Assembly: GCA_930367215.1 (NCBI GenBank)
Contig: OV884056.1
Span: 125,486,053 to 125,550,052 of the forward strand
Reading direction: 5' to 3'
Length of the DNA: 64,000 nucleotides
Source of the DNA: Pollenia angustigena
Taxonomy: Eukaryota > Arthropoda > Insecta > Diptera > Polleniidae
Translations under genes and position numbers: made by a program
Shown: one piece after another, positions 42,719-54,559 of the stretch
Numbering within the stretch: position 1 is the first letter of the stretch
Layout: each line of letters opens with the position of its first letter
Notes under the pieces: generated by a model
The model's input: only the letters and a program-made list of their open reading frames with translations
Told to the model about the DNA's origin: nothing
The model's database searches: none

Positions 42719-44772
42719 CCCCAGGAGGGTCAGATAGAGACCGGCCTAAAGAGGAGTGTTGAACCCCCCAGTTCGTCCGTCTCCTGTTCAATATAGCCAT
42801 CGATCCTGAAGACCTAAGCCCTAGACTAAATTCCTGTGAAATATCTGTGATCAAAGAGCGAACCGTCATTCGATACCTTCCAGAAGATTTTCAACGAGTT
42901 TTTAGCTAAGACACAAGATCTTATGTTACCTGTACCTTTCGCAAACAATAGCTTGTAGCCTTTGAGGTTTAGTCTGCAAACCCGATACTTGTGAATCCAG
43001 GGTTCTTGGACCATCACGAGCTCCTCCCCTCTTTCCACCACACGGAGGGGCAGTGCAGCAGATGCTGCTTTAGAGTGGTGGAGGTTGATCTGTAGCATCT
43101 TCACCATGATCTATTTTGACGACCACTGTGATGTGGACGTCCTCCTGGTCAGACTCCAGCAGCACGTCCTCATCAACCATATCACCCAAGTGATCAAAGA
43201 AGTCACCCACCAGTCCTTAGACAGACTAAGTCTAAGCCTGCACTCATCAGGGAGTCTGAATGACCTTTTTACTGTAGTGTCCGCGATATATACACCGGCA
43301 CCATCTTGGATCCATCCGTAAATATAGGCCACCCCTCAAACAGTAAATGGGATCCACGCCAAACTTCTCTATCCGGGAACTCCACTGGTGGTGTTCCACC
43401 GAAGTCCAGGGTCATGGTCCTATATTCCGAAATTCCCTCGAAAATAATACCCCGATCAAGCAGACCCACCTCGTACAAAATTCTTGTGTGATCATTCCGC
43501 CTAGGTCTAACCAAGGAAGACTCGTAAAGTCTAAGTAAGTTCCTAGCAGCCACACTCCTCACATAATGCTCAATAGGGGACAGATATAGTAGGATGTCCA
43601 ACGCTGCCTGCAGAGTGCTTCTCCTTGCACCTGTAATGCCAAAAGATGCACTCCAATGATGACTTATAGTCCGCCCAGTTGCCATGCCGCTTTGCCACAT
43701 TGAACAACCTACGACAGTCAATTCTCGCCTGCGCAATGTCAGGATCCCACCATGGTGTCCGGTACCTACCCCTACGCACCCTTGACTTACACGCCAAGCA
43801 GATCCACTGCCGCATCGATCCCCCCGATACCATCAACCCCAGGAGGGTCAGATAGAGACCGGCCTAAAGAGGAGTGTTGAACCCCCCAGTTCGTCCGTCT
43901 CCTGTTCAATATAGCCATCGATCCTGAAGACCTAAGCCCTAGACTAAATTCCTGTGAAATATCTGTGATCAAAGAGCGAACCGTCATTCGATACCTTCCA
44001 GAAGATTTTCAACGAGTTTTTAGCTAAGACACAAGATCTTATGTTACCTGTACCTTTCGCAAACAATAGCTTGTAGCCTTTGAGGTTTAGTCTGCAAACC
44101 CGATACTTGTGAATCCAGGGTTCTTGGACCATCACGAGCTCCTCCCCTCTTTCCACCACACGGAGGGGCAGTGCAGCAGATGCTGCTTTAGAGTGGTGGA
44201 GGTTGATCTGTAGCATCTTCACCATGATCTATTTTGACGACCACTGTGATGTGGACGTCCTCCTGGTCAGACTCCAGCAGCACGTCCTCATCAACCATAT
44301 CACCCAAGTGATCAAAGAAGTCACCCACCAGTCCTTAGACAGACTAAGTCTAAGCCTGCACTCATCAGGGAGTCTGAATGACCTTTTTACTGTAGTGTCC
44401 GCGATATATACACCGGCACCATCTTGGATCCATCCGTAAATATAGGCCACCCCTCAAACAGTAAATGGGATCCACGCCAAACTTCTCTATCCGGGAACTC
44501 CACTGGTGGTGTTCCACCGAAGTCCAGGGTCATGGTCCTATATTCCGAAATTCCCTCGAAAATAATACCCCGATCAAGCAGACCCACCTCGTACAAAATT
44601 CTTGTGTGATCATTCCGCCTAGGTCTAACCAAGGAAGACTCGTAAAGTCTAAGTAAGTTCCTAGCAGCCACACTCCTCACATAATGCTCAATAGGGGACA
44701 GATATAGTAGGATGTCCAACGCTGCCTGCAGAGTGCTTCTCCTTGCACCTGTAATGCCAAAAGATGCACTCC
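42537..44772. repeat. 1118-bp tandem direct duplication
   Basis: 42537-43654 and 43655-44772 are head-to-tail copies. Every ORF in the first reappears 1118 bp further on with identical translation (for example 43107-42826 and 44225-43944). The junction reads GCACTCC|AATGATGAC with at most one base of microhomology. The unit contains, on the - strand, the end of one LOA-like copy (RNase H start FTDGSK) and the endonuclease start of the next. Confidence 0.92.
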
Positions 44773-45684
44773 TTTGAACCTTCTTGAGCATCTTCCCATA
44801 GCTATCCACTTTCAACGCATCCCACCAAACAGTGCATCGATAGGTTCGTTTAGGCCTTACCAGTATTTCTCTTCCAAGATAGTTTGCAGTCCAGAAATTT
44901 ACCCAAGTACCTATCCTTTGCCCATGCCGAGAGTTCGGCCAGTATCACCTGCAGAATTGCCCCGATTGTGACAGAAATTTTCCCCTGACCAGCAGAAGTT
45001 TGTCATCCGAATAGGCAATAACCCTCCTGCCCATGGAATCAAATGACCTGAGAATCCCGTTGACCGCAAGCAACCACAGTAGAGGCGATAGAACCCACCC
45101 TTGTGGTCTCCCCCTGGTAACCCTCCTCCTTATCACATGATCCACCAGGCTCGAGTTTATAATCCTACTATTAAGCATGCAGACTATCCACTCTACCAGA
45201 AAGTCCTAATCTCCCAATTCCATCAACGAATCTCTAATCGACTCAATCCTAATGTTATTATAGGCCTCCTCAATGTCCAAAAACACGGCGAGAGTTTATT
45301 CCTTATGCCTCAGACCGTGGTCAATACAACCCACCACCTCATGTAGTGCATTCTCAACAGATTTACCCTTAAGGTAGGCATGTTGAGCGTTGCTAATAAG
45401 GCGGGCCCCAATATTAGTCCTAAGATAGAAATCTACTAGTCTCTCAAGAGTCGTCAACAAGAATGAAGACACACTAATACGTCTAAAATAACCTGGTTTC
45501 GAGTGGCCCTTAACCAGCCTAACCTCTCTCCTCCCCTAGGTAGATACCTCCTACTGAATATATCCACCAGCAGAAATGATGCATCGTCCGGAATGTTACA
45601 AAGCATGGCCGGAAAAATACCATCCGGACCCGGTGAATTATATGGGTCGAAAATATTGACCGCTAGCTTCTCCCTTATGACCAT
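43944..45684 (-). pseudogene. Upstream LOA-like ORF2 remnant
   Basis: 45684-45454 (NSPGPDGIFPAML) and 45178-44945 (GRPQGWVLSPLLWLL, IAYSDDKLLLV) are RT pieces of a second, diverged copy. 44815-44387 is the connection region leading to FTDGSKM of RNase H. Then the endonuclease start LQINLHHSKAASAAL of the next element follows at 44225. The YADD-equivalent reads YSDD. Left of 45710 the coding sequence stops. Confidence 0.65.
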
Positions 45685-45710
45685 TTCCTCGACGCAAGCG
45701 CAAGTATGAT

Positions 45711-46241
45711 TTTTAAACTTGGGATTTAAAAATTTGGGATTTTAAGATCGGCATAATAACTCAAGTTTTAAATATATATTTCTGAGTTTTTTTTTTTTTT
45801 TTATTTATTTTTTTTTTTTTTGGTTTAAAATTCATTGAGATTTTTGGTGTGATTTTTCATAATGAAGAATTATCCCAAATTTATGGTCATATTTCATTTT
45901 ATTTTAGGGCTATTTAAATTTTTTTTATGAAAAAGAGATCCAAATGCGGTCAAATTTCACAAATTTCATTTTTTTGGGCCATATTTCGCAGCAGCCCCTC
46001 TTTGACCTGCGGATCCGGAATAGGGCGTTTAATGGGACATTAAGGGTTAAAGCTCCACCTCCCTATACCTTCTTATCTTATCAACCGGTTTTCTTTAAAT
46101 TTGGCATGCAGACACTGTAACATTTTAAAGGAAATTGGGAGTAGGGCGCGTAATCGGGCAAGGAGGTAAAAGCTCCCCTTCCCCAATCTTCTTAACAGGT
46201 CAACCCGTTTTCTTTAAAACAGCGTTTGCCGGGTCAGCTAG
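45711..46241 (+). mobile_element. Helitron-like 3' end
   Basis: Non-coding DNA with two repeats of CAACC(G)GTTTTCTTTAAA ends with CAGCGTTTGCCGGGTCAGCTAG at 46220-46241, the CTAG-ended terminus typical of insect Helitrons, followed by T. The 5' boundary is not determined. T-runs lie at 45790-45825. Confidence 0.5.
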
Positions 46242-46248
46242 TGTATAT

Positions 46249-48343
46249 TAGGGTGTCCCAAAATTTTTTTTGTCTGAGGCTCAAGCATAATTTCAAATCA
46301 TATAGGTTCCAGTATTTTTGAATTTTTTTTTAGATTTTTAGGAAGAGGTTTAGAGGTCGCGCAAATCAAGTCTTTGTTAAAAATCTGGGTTTTCGGCCTT
46401 TTTTCAAACTTGACTCATAACTTTGTCAATAACCACGTTCATTTAATTTTTTGACCGAATATTTCTAAAGAGAATTTCCCAAACTTTATTTGCATATGCA
46501 AAAACTTTGAGTTCCGGCAATACTTTTGTCCATTACGATTCCACATATTAAGTTCTTTTGTAATTTTTTAACAAATTCTGTAAAAAACGGTTTATTACTT
46601 TTCAAATTTATATGAAAGGTATAAAAACGTGCATTTTAAAATCGAAGTTTTGTTCTTTTCGATATTTGTCATTTTGAGTTTATTTGTGCGCAAATTTTTT
46701 GAGAAAAAAAGTTTTATTTCTTGCAAATTAAGAGTTTGTTTTGAACCAGTACTAATATTTCCTAAAATAAATTCAAATACACGCAGACATTTTTAATTTT
46801 TTTCTGCAAGCAGCCAAACATCAAAAATTTGTTGGCGCGAAACACAAGAATTCATGATCAGTTTTTGGATCGAGAATAGGGGGGCGGCAAGTTGGGGCAG
46901 ATTTTTTTGGTTGATTCCGAAAGAAGACAAAATAGGTAATCTGATGCAAATAATGCGACTACTTGTGCTTGCTTGTGTATATATTTTTATGTCCAATGAA
47001 AAAAAAAATTTTCAAAATAACTTCTAAAAAGAGATATATTTAAAAACCTTCAAACTTTTATTCTGATGTCGTGATTTACAATTGATTAATTCTGTTAATA
47101 AAAAATATACAAAACTACAAAATAAAAAAAAAAAATCATAAAGATATTGCATTTTATAAAAAAGTTACAACCACTCAAAGTTGGGCTACGCGCCTTAACT
47201 TGCTTATGTCTAGCAGTAGTCTGCAATTACAGTGAAGTTTAAGGTGCTGTTACTTCATAACGCTGTTAATTTGTTTAATTCCAAATGCAATTACAGTAGT
47301 TTTCCGACTTAACGAACCTTCGATTTAGTGAACATCGCATTTAACGAACACCCAAATTTTTTCTACTGAGTATCTTATATAACGAACAAAAATTTCATTT
47401 TGTACTCGGTATAACGAACAAATGTAAAATTAAATAAAAAAATAACTGCTACCAAAAAATTACTAAGAAAGATGTAAATTAAAATGTACCGAATTTGTAT
47501 TAAACAAAATAAGTAGCTCAAATTTTTTAAATAAATTATCTTTGTATTACAGTACTTTATAAATTCTTCTTTTACTTATATATTAATGAAATATGTATGT
47601 TTTTTTAATAAAATATTTAGGCCCGTTTTCACAACTTACCGATAGCTAAAGGTAGGATTTTATCGGCCATATAAAATTGAGAACGTTTTTCCTTTTTAAC
47701 TTAGTACTGGATATAACGAACAATTCACTTTAACGAACAGGCCTGACAACAATTAGGTTCGTTAAATCGGAAAACTACTGTATATGTAGTTGGGATTGTT
47801 ATTAATCAATTCTAGTAAAAATTATTTAAAAAAAACAAACAAAAAATTGGATTTTGATAAGCTAAAATGTCAAAACCTTACACTGTGGAACGGTAAGAAC
47901 GAATTAAAAATTGTTTATTCATATTAATAAGAATTACTTTGTCTTTCAAACTGCATCATTAGTTTTTTTTCGTTTTCATTTAAACTTAAAAAGTTGTAAA
48001 GCGTTATTACAACATTTTTTTAAAAAATTACGAAAAACTGTAATTAAGGGTATCTAAATTAGTAAACTCATCACCAAAACTTATAATTTTTTCACACAGG
48101 AATAGGGCTTGGATATTTTTCTTTAAAACTGTTTCCTTAGCAGTGAAGAAACTCGTGGTATTAACCAAGTTATGAGTAAAGTTAAAAAAAGGCCGAAAAC
48201 TCCGTTTTTTTTTTATGAAAACTCCATTTGCGCGACCTCTAAACCTATTCCGAAAATTCTTAAAAAAAAACCAAAAATACTTTACCCTATAAGCTTTAAA
48301 ATTTTAATTGAGCACCTATGAAAATCACCACCATCACACCCTA
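46249..48343. mobile_element. Long-TIR DNA transposon with perfect 8-bp TSD
   Basis: The ends start TAGGGTGT on both strands, and GTGTATAT flanks it at 46241-46248 and 48344-48351. The inverted arms extend about 200-250 bp with indels (shared words GGTTTAGAGGTCGCGCAAAT and TTTTCGGCCTTTTTT). The interior has no recognisable transposase. Eight-base TSD and TAGGG ends point to hAT. It landed 7 bp after the Helitron end, so it is the younger insertion. Confidence 0.8.
47294..47780. mobile_element. pogo/Tigger-like MITE
   Basis: CAGTAGTTTTCCGACTTAAC at the left pairs with the inverted TTAAATCGGAAAACTACTG at the right, flanked by TA on both sides. AACGAAC words recur inside. 487 bp, no transposase. 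Nested in the 46249-48343 element. The CAGTAGTT... end and TA target fit the pogo/Tigger branch of Tc1/mariner. Confidence 0.75.
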
Positions 48344-48351
48344 GTGTATAT

Positions 48352-49302
48352 ATATATATGTGTATATAGTCTTTGATTACACTGGTCTTTAAATTTGTAA
48401 AAAATTGACTGCAGAAACGAAGCTGGTGTTTGACCATAGCTTGTCAACAATTTTAGACGATTACCAATTGATTATTTCTAATCAAATCAATTAGTAATCT
48501 GAAATTTTTATCAAAATTCAATTCTATTGATTAGATTATTTTATTTCTCTAATCGTAATGATTTCTTATTCTAAACCAAATTCCCCAGATATGTGTTTAA
48601 CTAATCTGGGTGCTCTGAATTCGAATCTGGCATAAAAATTGGGCTATCAAGTCTTGTCAGTCAATACTAACACTACAATTTCACAATTATTAATTAGACA
48701 GAAGCCCACATTCATTCTAAATCTTCATAATAGTAGCGTTTAAACTGGTCAGGGAGATCGTGTGTTACTAATTCAAGCTATTTTTGCTTTGTGTGTGGTG
48801 AATATTTGGTTGGAAAAAAGGATATGGAACTTCAGAATCATTAAAATATGTGTAATTATATTTTTTTGGTTTTGCAGTCAGAAACTTGGACAAACCGTGG
48901 ACACCGACAATGCTTTGCATATTCTGTATTCGTATTAAGATTTTTTTCCAAAAAAAGCACGGTGCAGTGAGCGTGCTCACCAAGATTTAATAAAAATTTA
49001 AAGAAATTATCAAGGATTTTGTGACAAAAACATGCTAGGAGACTATTACTGCACTCTTATACGTGAAACCAAACCAACAAAATACAAAGAGCGTTCAAAT
49101 AACGCAATTCACTTTTGAAAATTCATTGATTTTTAAATAAACTAGTAATTTTTTTGTAAAAAACTAATAAAAATTTTTTTTGGGTATCTCGAAAACCTGA
49201 CGTGATAGAGAAAAATCATTTACAGATTCGAAATGAGCCCACCCTTTCTCTAGAAAATAATAAAATGTTTAGTTGGTCCAGTCCAAAGTCTTGTTGACTA
49301 GT
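48352..49302. other. A+T-rich intronic DNA, no gene seen
   Basis: No recognisable frame. The 17-bp word TATATAGTCTTTGATTA at 48363-48379 recurs at 53433-53449, just beyond the hAT element. Confidence 0.5.
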
Positions 49303-49478
49303 GTTATAATCAGGGCAAGGAAGTTCATGCACTTAAAATCGCAAAATATGCGCATAAAACATGCACTAAAAATCGTAAAATATGCAAAAATAAAAGTAAA
49401 AAATTTGCATTAAAAATATATTTATTTAACCATATTTAACAAAAAAAAAAAAAAAACATAAATACATTTAATTCAGTT

Positions 49479-52400
49479 TTAAAAACTTAAAACATAGTTT
49501 AAAAAGTAGTAGTAGATAAAGATATATTTACATATATAAATAAATAAGTTTTTTTTTAAGTTATCAAATGTAAAACTCATTCTAATTGGTCTTAAAACAG
49601 TTTTAAGCATTGAAAATGTTCGTTCGACATCAACGGATGTAAAAGGTGGATATTTTAAAGTGGTCAACTCCTTTGTAGAATATTCATTGTCTACAATTTT
49701 TTCTTTACTGCAAGGTAAATTAAAAATATTACCAATTTCTTTAACTTTTTTTAAATCCGGCATTCTTTTTTAAAACTGCATAAATTTTGGCTTTTATTTT
49801 TTCGCCGATTTGACCTTCTACTATTCTTATTTTAATGACAGCGTCATCAACGAGTTTAACCGAGGTGTTCAATGATTTAAACCCGTGAAGTTCGGTTATT
49901 GTCTCGACTAGAAACCCATTGTTTGAGTGTATAAATTCTAATTGATCCTTTATATTAGGTACATTTAAAATATTGTTTACTTTTTTATCGCGACTGCATT
50001 ATTTTCGTTAAAATTATTTACCACATCTTTAAATTCTTCAAAATTGTTGGCAAAATACTCAACTGCCTGCAACCAGGTACCCCATCTTGTTATACGTGGT
50101 TGAAACGCAATGGTGACTTTAAAAACTTTCATGCATGGCATGAGCTTAGCATGTGACATGTAACATTTTTGAGTAAGATATCTTAAAAAAAGGTGAAGTA
50201 GAGCAAAATTTTATTTTTATTAAAGGATTCTAAAAGAGAAATTGAATCTTTGAAAGTTCGAGCTATTGAAGCATGATCCACCTTTTCCAATATTTAACAA
50301 AAATTTGTGTTTACTCTGTTCTTCTTCTGTATTCAAGATCTTCTTCTGCATTCAAGATCCCAATTACGTAGACAACGAAACGTCCTTCAGTGTCCATTGC
50401 TTCGCCAATAGACAGCCACAAATTATGTCACTTAATTCTTTCAACAATGTCACATAGTTGTATAGTGGACCAGGTCGACCTCCATACAAAAAAAAAAAAG
50501 TTGTGCCAGTCACCCCCTAGAATGAAAGATATGTCAATGAAGTTTCTAAAACAGGAAAAAAATTTTTTTGCCACGCCCCAAAATGCAGCACTTTTGGTTT
50601 TTCATATGTAGCGCTGCCATTTAAAGTCCGATCTCACCATATCGTTGTTCATGGCTTGATAGTGGTTTCATTTTTGTCTTTGGTGACTTTTCAATCCGAC
50701 CTGAAATTTTGGGCGCCACTTATGCCATCTGGGATCCTTCCCCCAAATGTCTAATTTTTTTGACGGTCCAAGGAAGTCCTTATAAAACTACGTATGTATA
50801 GATTTTAATACGCTCACTTTTATGCCACGCCTCCAATTTAATACCCTTTTTTCTTTTTCACATACATTCTACATTAAACCAAGTAGAAGCCAATACAAAC
50901 CAAAAAAAATTTTATCAGTCACGCCCTAGAATAAAAGGTATATATATATTAAGTTTGAAAAACTTAAAAAAATGGTTTTGCCACGCCCTAAATTACTGCC
51001 ATTTTTGTTTTATATATACAGCATCGTCATTTTAAGTCCAATCTCATCGTATCGTATATTATTGTTAATGGCTAGAATGTGCCTTTATTTTCGTATTTAA
51101 TGCTTTTTTAAACTAACTTTAAATTCTAGATGGCAATTATGATATCTCGGATCCTTCCCCTCTGATGTCTAATTTTTTCACGTGTTTAAGACAGTCCCTC
51201 TAAAACTTAGTATATCAAGCTTTTAATATACTCGCCATGCTCCAACTTGAGTCACCTTGAGTCTAGCTAAGATTTATTTACACCGACTGCCCAATTTTTA
51301 ATTTTTCGCATATATGTGTTGAGGCATTCATTTTTATGCATTTAAATTATTTTTTATTTTTAAGAATTCTGCAGTTTCTTTATAATTTTTTAATTCTTGT
51401 TTTAATTTTGTATCATGGTCTCATATTTAACATAATGTTTGCTATTACAAATGTCTTAATTAAGATTTTTAATTTGTAGTATTTAAATAAATAAAAAAAT
51501 ACGGAAAAACAGTTCCAGAAGAGTTTCACAGTCCAGCAAAGAAAATGCCACGAAAAATGGCACAAAATATCAAAACTGACAAAAAAAAACGCTAGTAGTC
51601 CAGGTGGAAAAAGCTTGTCAATAAATTCATCCGTCTCACTTTCATTAAAATATGAGTAAAATATGAGTAAAATATGCAAACACCGCTAAGTGAAAAAAAA
51701 CCAAAGGCTAAGAAACAGTTTTTAAAAATTGAAATGCCAAGCCATAGAGAGTGGTTTTCAGGATTATTGAGTAATTAACCAAAAATTGTGCGTAACTTAT
51801 AGAGTTTTGTACGAGATTGATCATTTTTTAGGGAGCCATTAAAAAAAATTAGTTTTTTACAGAATTTTTATTTTGCTATATGTCTAAAACAAAAACGGCT
51901 ATAATTTAGAGCGTGGCAAAAATTATTTTTGAAGTTCTTAAAACTTAATAAATATACCTTTTATTCTAGGGCGTGACTGATGAAAATTTTTTTGGTTTGT
52001 ATTGGCTTCTACTTGTTTTAATGTAGTATGTAAAAATTGGACATTTGGGGGAAGGATCCGAGATGGCATAAGTGGCGCTCAGAATTTCAGGTCGGATTGA
52101 AAAGTCACCAAAGACAAAAATGAAGCCACTTTCAAGCCATGAACAACAATATGCGATATGGTGGGATCGGCAGCGCTACATATAAAAAACCAAAAGTGCT
52201 GTATTTTGGGGCGTGGCAAAAAAAATGTTTTCCTGTTTTATAAACTTCATTGACATATCTTTCATTCTAGGGGGTGACTGACACAACTTTTTTTTTCGAC
52301 CCACCCTATTGTATAGTGTACAACTTGGCGATATAAGTTTTTATTAGGGTAGTTGCCGTAGGAATGGTTTCATTGTTATATTTGTTTAAAAAAATTCTAT

Positions 52401-52600
52401 AATTTTGGTTGATTAGCTAATATAGAGGTATATCTGCAAACACCAGAGCATTATACAATTCAAAACTAAATTTGCTAGTCTTATCCCCAAAATTTGATTT
52501 TCTTGAAATTAAAGTTTGCGAAACGTTTTCATAAATCATAAATCTTTGTGTTTCTGGCTTTGAAGGTGCTGATTTACTTGAAATTTTTAAATGAAACACT
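49479..52600 (-). pseudogene. hAT transposase pieces
   Basis: 52600-52417 (FHLKISSKSAPSKPETQRF) is probably from the N-terminal part. 50159-49977 (RITRWGTWLQAVEYFANNF) is from the catalytic-domain region, and 49763-49479 (PPFTSVDVERTFSMLKTVLR) is the C-terminal hAT dimerisation domain. They are in the right order on the - strand but separated by stops and by the foldback insertion. The protein would cut at the CAGGG ends; this copy cannot make it. Confidence 0.75.
50465..52318. mobile_element. Foldback element with arms of about 500 bp
   Basis: The left arm (about 50490-51010) and right arm (about 51880-52300) are inverted, imperfect copies sharing CACCCCCTAGAATGAAAG, TTTTGCCACGCCC, TCACGCCCTAGAATAAAAG and GGATCCTTCCCC. 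TTGTATAGTG lies at both outer edges (50458-50467 and about 52310-52320) and may be a 9-10-bp TSD, or a 5-bp TSD plus a shared TAG end. No transposase recognised. Confidence 0.7.
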
Positions 52601-53578
52601 TTTTTGTAAACTTTGCAAAAAAGTACTTTTCCCTCTATTTTGAAGACTCAAAAACACACTTATTTAAAAGATTTTTTTTTGATATTTTTTCTTTTGGCAT
52701 TTTTTTTCCTTAAAAACAATTTATTTTATTAATACTTTTTGAATTTTAGGTCATACTTCTTACACCGTAAATCAAAAATATTATGTTGAGTTCTATTTCT
52801 TCTTCGCCGAACATTATTTTTATTTGCTGTTTCTTCAAGTAAAAAAACCGCGAATTAAATGAAATGTCAAAAACTGTTTTATTGTTACTTCTACAATTAT
52901 GTGCACAATTATACAAATTGTATAATTTTTGTATGTGCTACTTTTTAAAAGTAAAAGAAACAAGGTGAATTTATAATAAAATGTAGGTAATTCAGTACCA
53001 AACACCAACATGTTGTTTTTGTTCCTTGAAAATGTCAAAATTAGCAGAATTTCCCATACTATTTTGACTGTTTGACAGCTTCAGGGCTGAAACAACTATA
53101 ACCAGCTGATTCACTGACTACACCTTATAATGAATTCGCCTTGAACAGAAAGATATTTCTAAACAAAAAACTAAGAAAAGAGAAATTTTTTTTTATAAAT
53201 ATTACAAAATATGACGAAAAATGTGAATTTATAACAAAATATGACGAAAAATATGCATTTATATCAAAATATGCAAAAGCATGCATTTAAAGCAAAATAT
53301 GCAAAAATATGCACTAACAAATTGGTGCCATTTTACTGGAAATATTGTGATTCGCAAAGATATTAACTTTAGGTGGGTCTCAGAGTACCGACAACAAACA
53401 TGCATTTGCATGAAGTACCTTGCCCTGGTTATTATATAGTCTTTGATTAGACAAAGTAGTTTTAAATAAATTTCTTAGTTAAGTTTCAGTAAAAAATAAC
53501 TAAATTTTAGCGAATAAGATTGCAAGTCGTTTTATTGTTATTTTGTATATAATTTTTTTTTGCCATTTACTTTTTCAG

Positions 53579-53750
53579 AAATTTTACAGATATTATGAAA
53601 ATTTGAGACGCAAAGAAGAAAAACCGCTGTATAAGTCAGATCTGGCAGAAGTTCCTTATTTGAAAATCTTCAAAGAAGCATTTCCGCAGCTTTTAAACAT
53701 ATTTTTTACATTTTTTGTGACCCTTGCTATTTTTCCTGCAATTCATTCTG
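53579..53750 (+). CDS. ENT exon, next in order
   Basis: The acceptor TTTACTTTTTCAG ends at 53578 and the donor GTAAGT starts at 53751. The exon begins KFYRYYENLRRKEE, the charged loop that follows TM6 in ENT proteins, and goes on with LKIFKEAFPQLLNIFFTFFVTLAIFPAIHS, the start of TM7. Phase 0 at the start matches the end of the exon at 35468; it ends in phase 1. Later exons are not seen before 64000. The 18,110-bp intron between the two exons is almost all mobile-element DNA. Confidence 0.9.
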
Positions 53751-54230
53751 GTAAGTTAATGCCTCACTATTTATGATTTTATCCCTGTAATGTAAGTCGT
53801 TGATGTCCACATCAATTTTAAGTAGTTTTCACATCAAGTGAACAGTATCATCTCGAGGTCATTTGGCATTTTTAAAGATTTTACGATACCATGGACTATA
53901 TCGAGAACGCTCATCGATCGCAAATTTAGGCCAAAAAAGAGAACATTTATTTTGTTACGAAAGTTAAATTATCTTAGATTTATTTATAGTTATAGTTATA
54001 AGTTATCTTGTAAGCTATAGTTTTATGTCATATAAGTAACTTAAAATTGTCATGTATAATTTTCAACACAACTGTATTACCGTCTAAAAGTACTTGTCTC
54101 TTTATTCACTAATACTTATATAAAGCAATACAACTACAATTTACATTTTGGGCATCACTGATTTAGATTATAACAGTAACTACATGAATTTCCCAGTCAT
54201 TTCTAGAAATGGTTTTAGAAAATAATAAAT
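53751..54230. other. Intronic DNA after the ENT exon, no gene seen
   Basis: A TATATAAAG-containing, LTR-like stretch at about 54050-54170 ends near TTTACATTTTGGGCATC, but no partner was found. Confidence 0.4.
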
Positions 54231-54477
54231 TGTTATTACAGGGAAGATCGGGAATAGTCTAGAAAAAGTTGTGAAATATAAAAAGAGGTGACTCATGAAT
54301 AATTAGTAAGGTTTGTTTGGAGACACTAAACGGTTTGGTTCGAAACTAACAGCATCTTATATAGTTTGTTAAGTTGAAAAAGTGTGTTTATTAATTTTGA
54401 TTTGCAATGAAAATAACTCAATGATGTATTATAAAGGGAGTAAACCGAAACGCGTTTATTAAAAGAAAAACGTAACA
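54231..54477 (+). mobile_element. Gypsy-type 5' LTR with adjoining PBS
   Basis: 247 bp starting TGTTATTACAGGG and ending ACGTAACA, with a TATAAAAAGAGG promoter near 54274. Directly after it is ATTGGTGTCAGAAGTG, the form of tRNA primer-binding site used by many gypsy elements. Gag follows on the same strand. The 3' LTR is not in the window. Confidence 0.7.
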
Positions 54478-54559
54478 ATTGGTGTCAGAAGTGAAATTGC
54501 AATAAAAATAAAAAAATAAATAAAATAAAAAGATAAAAAAAAACTATACAAACAACAAT

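Larger units (their letters stand above)
39937..43654 (-). mobile_element. LOA-like non-LTR retrotransposon, decayed
   Basis: On the - strand, in order: endonuclease N-terminus (43107-42826), a gap where the rest of the endonuclease is deleted, linker and RT start (42718-42056), RT palm (42035-41373), thumb region (about 41219-40947), RNase H (40907-40368) and C-terminal zinc motif (40398-39991), then a 3' UTR ending in CCTAACCTAACCTAG (39952-39937). The FLDIEGAFNNV form of RT motif A and the RNase H domain fit the LOA clade. Several frameshifts. Base composition is much more G+C-rich than the surroundings. Confidence 0.75.
49311..53427 (-). mobile_element. hAT transposon, 4.1 kb, with nested foldback element
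   Basis: TIRs CAGGGCAAGG (left) and CCTTGCCCTG (right) continue inward as AAGTTCATGCA / TGCATGAAGTA. The flanks are GTTATAAT (49303-49310) and GTTATTAT (53428-53435), an 8-bp TSD with one mismatch. Many AAAATATGCA subterminal words lie in both ends. Transposase pieces are on the - strand. A foldback element at about 50465-52320 splits it. Confidence 0.85.

Noticed and set aside
53838..54020. 60-residue ORF after the ENT exon as a further ENT exon
   Set aside because: No ENT-like sequence or membrane segment, and no acceptor in a suitable place.
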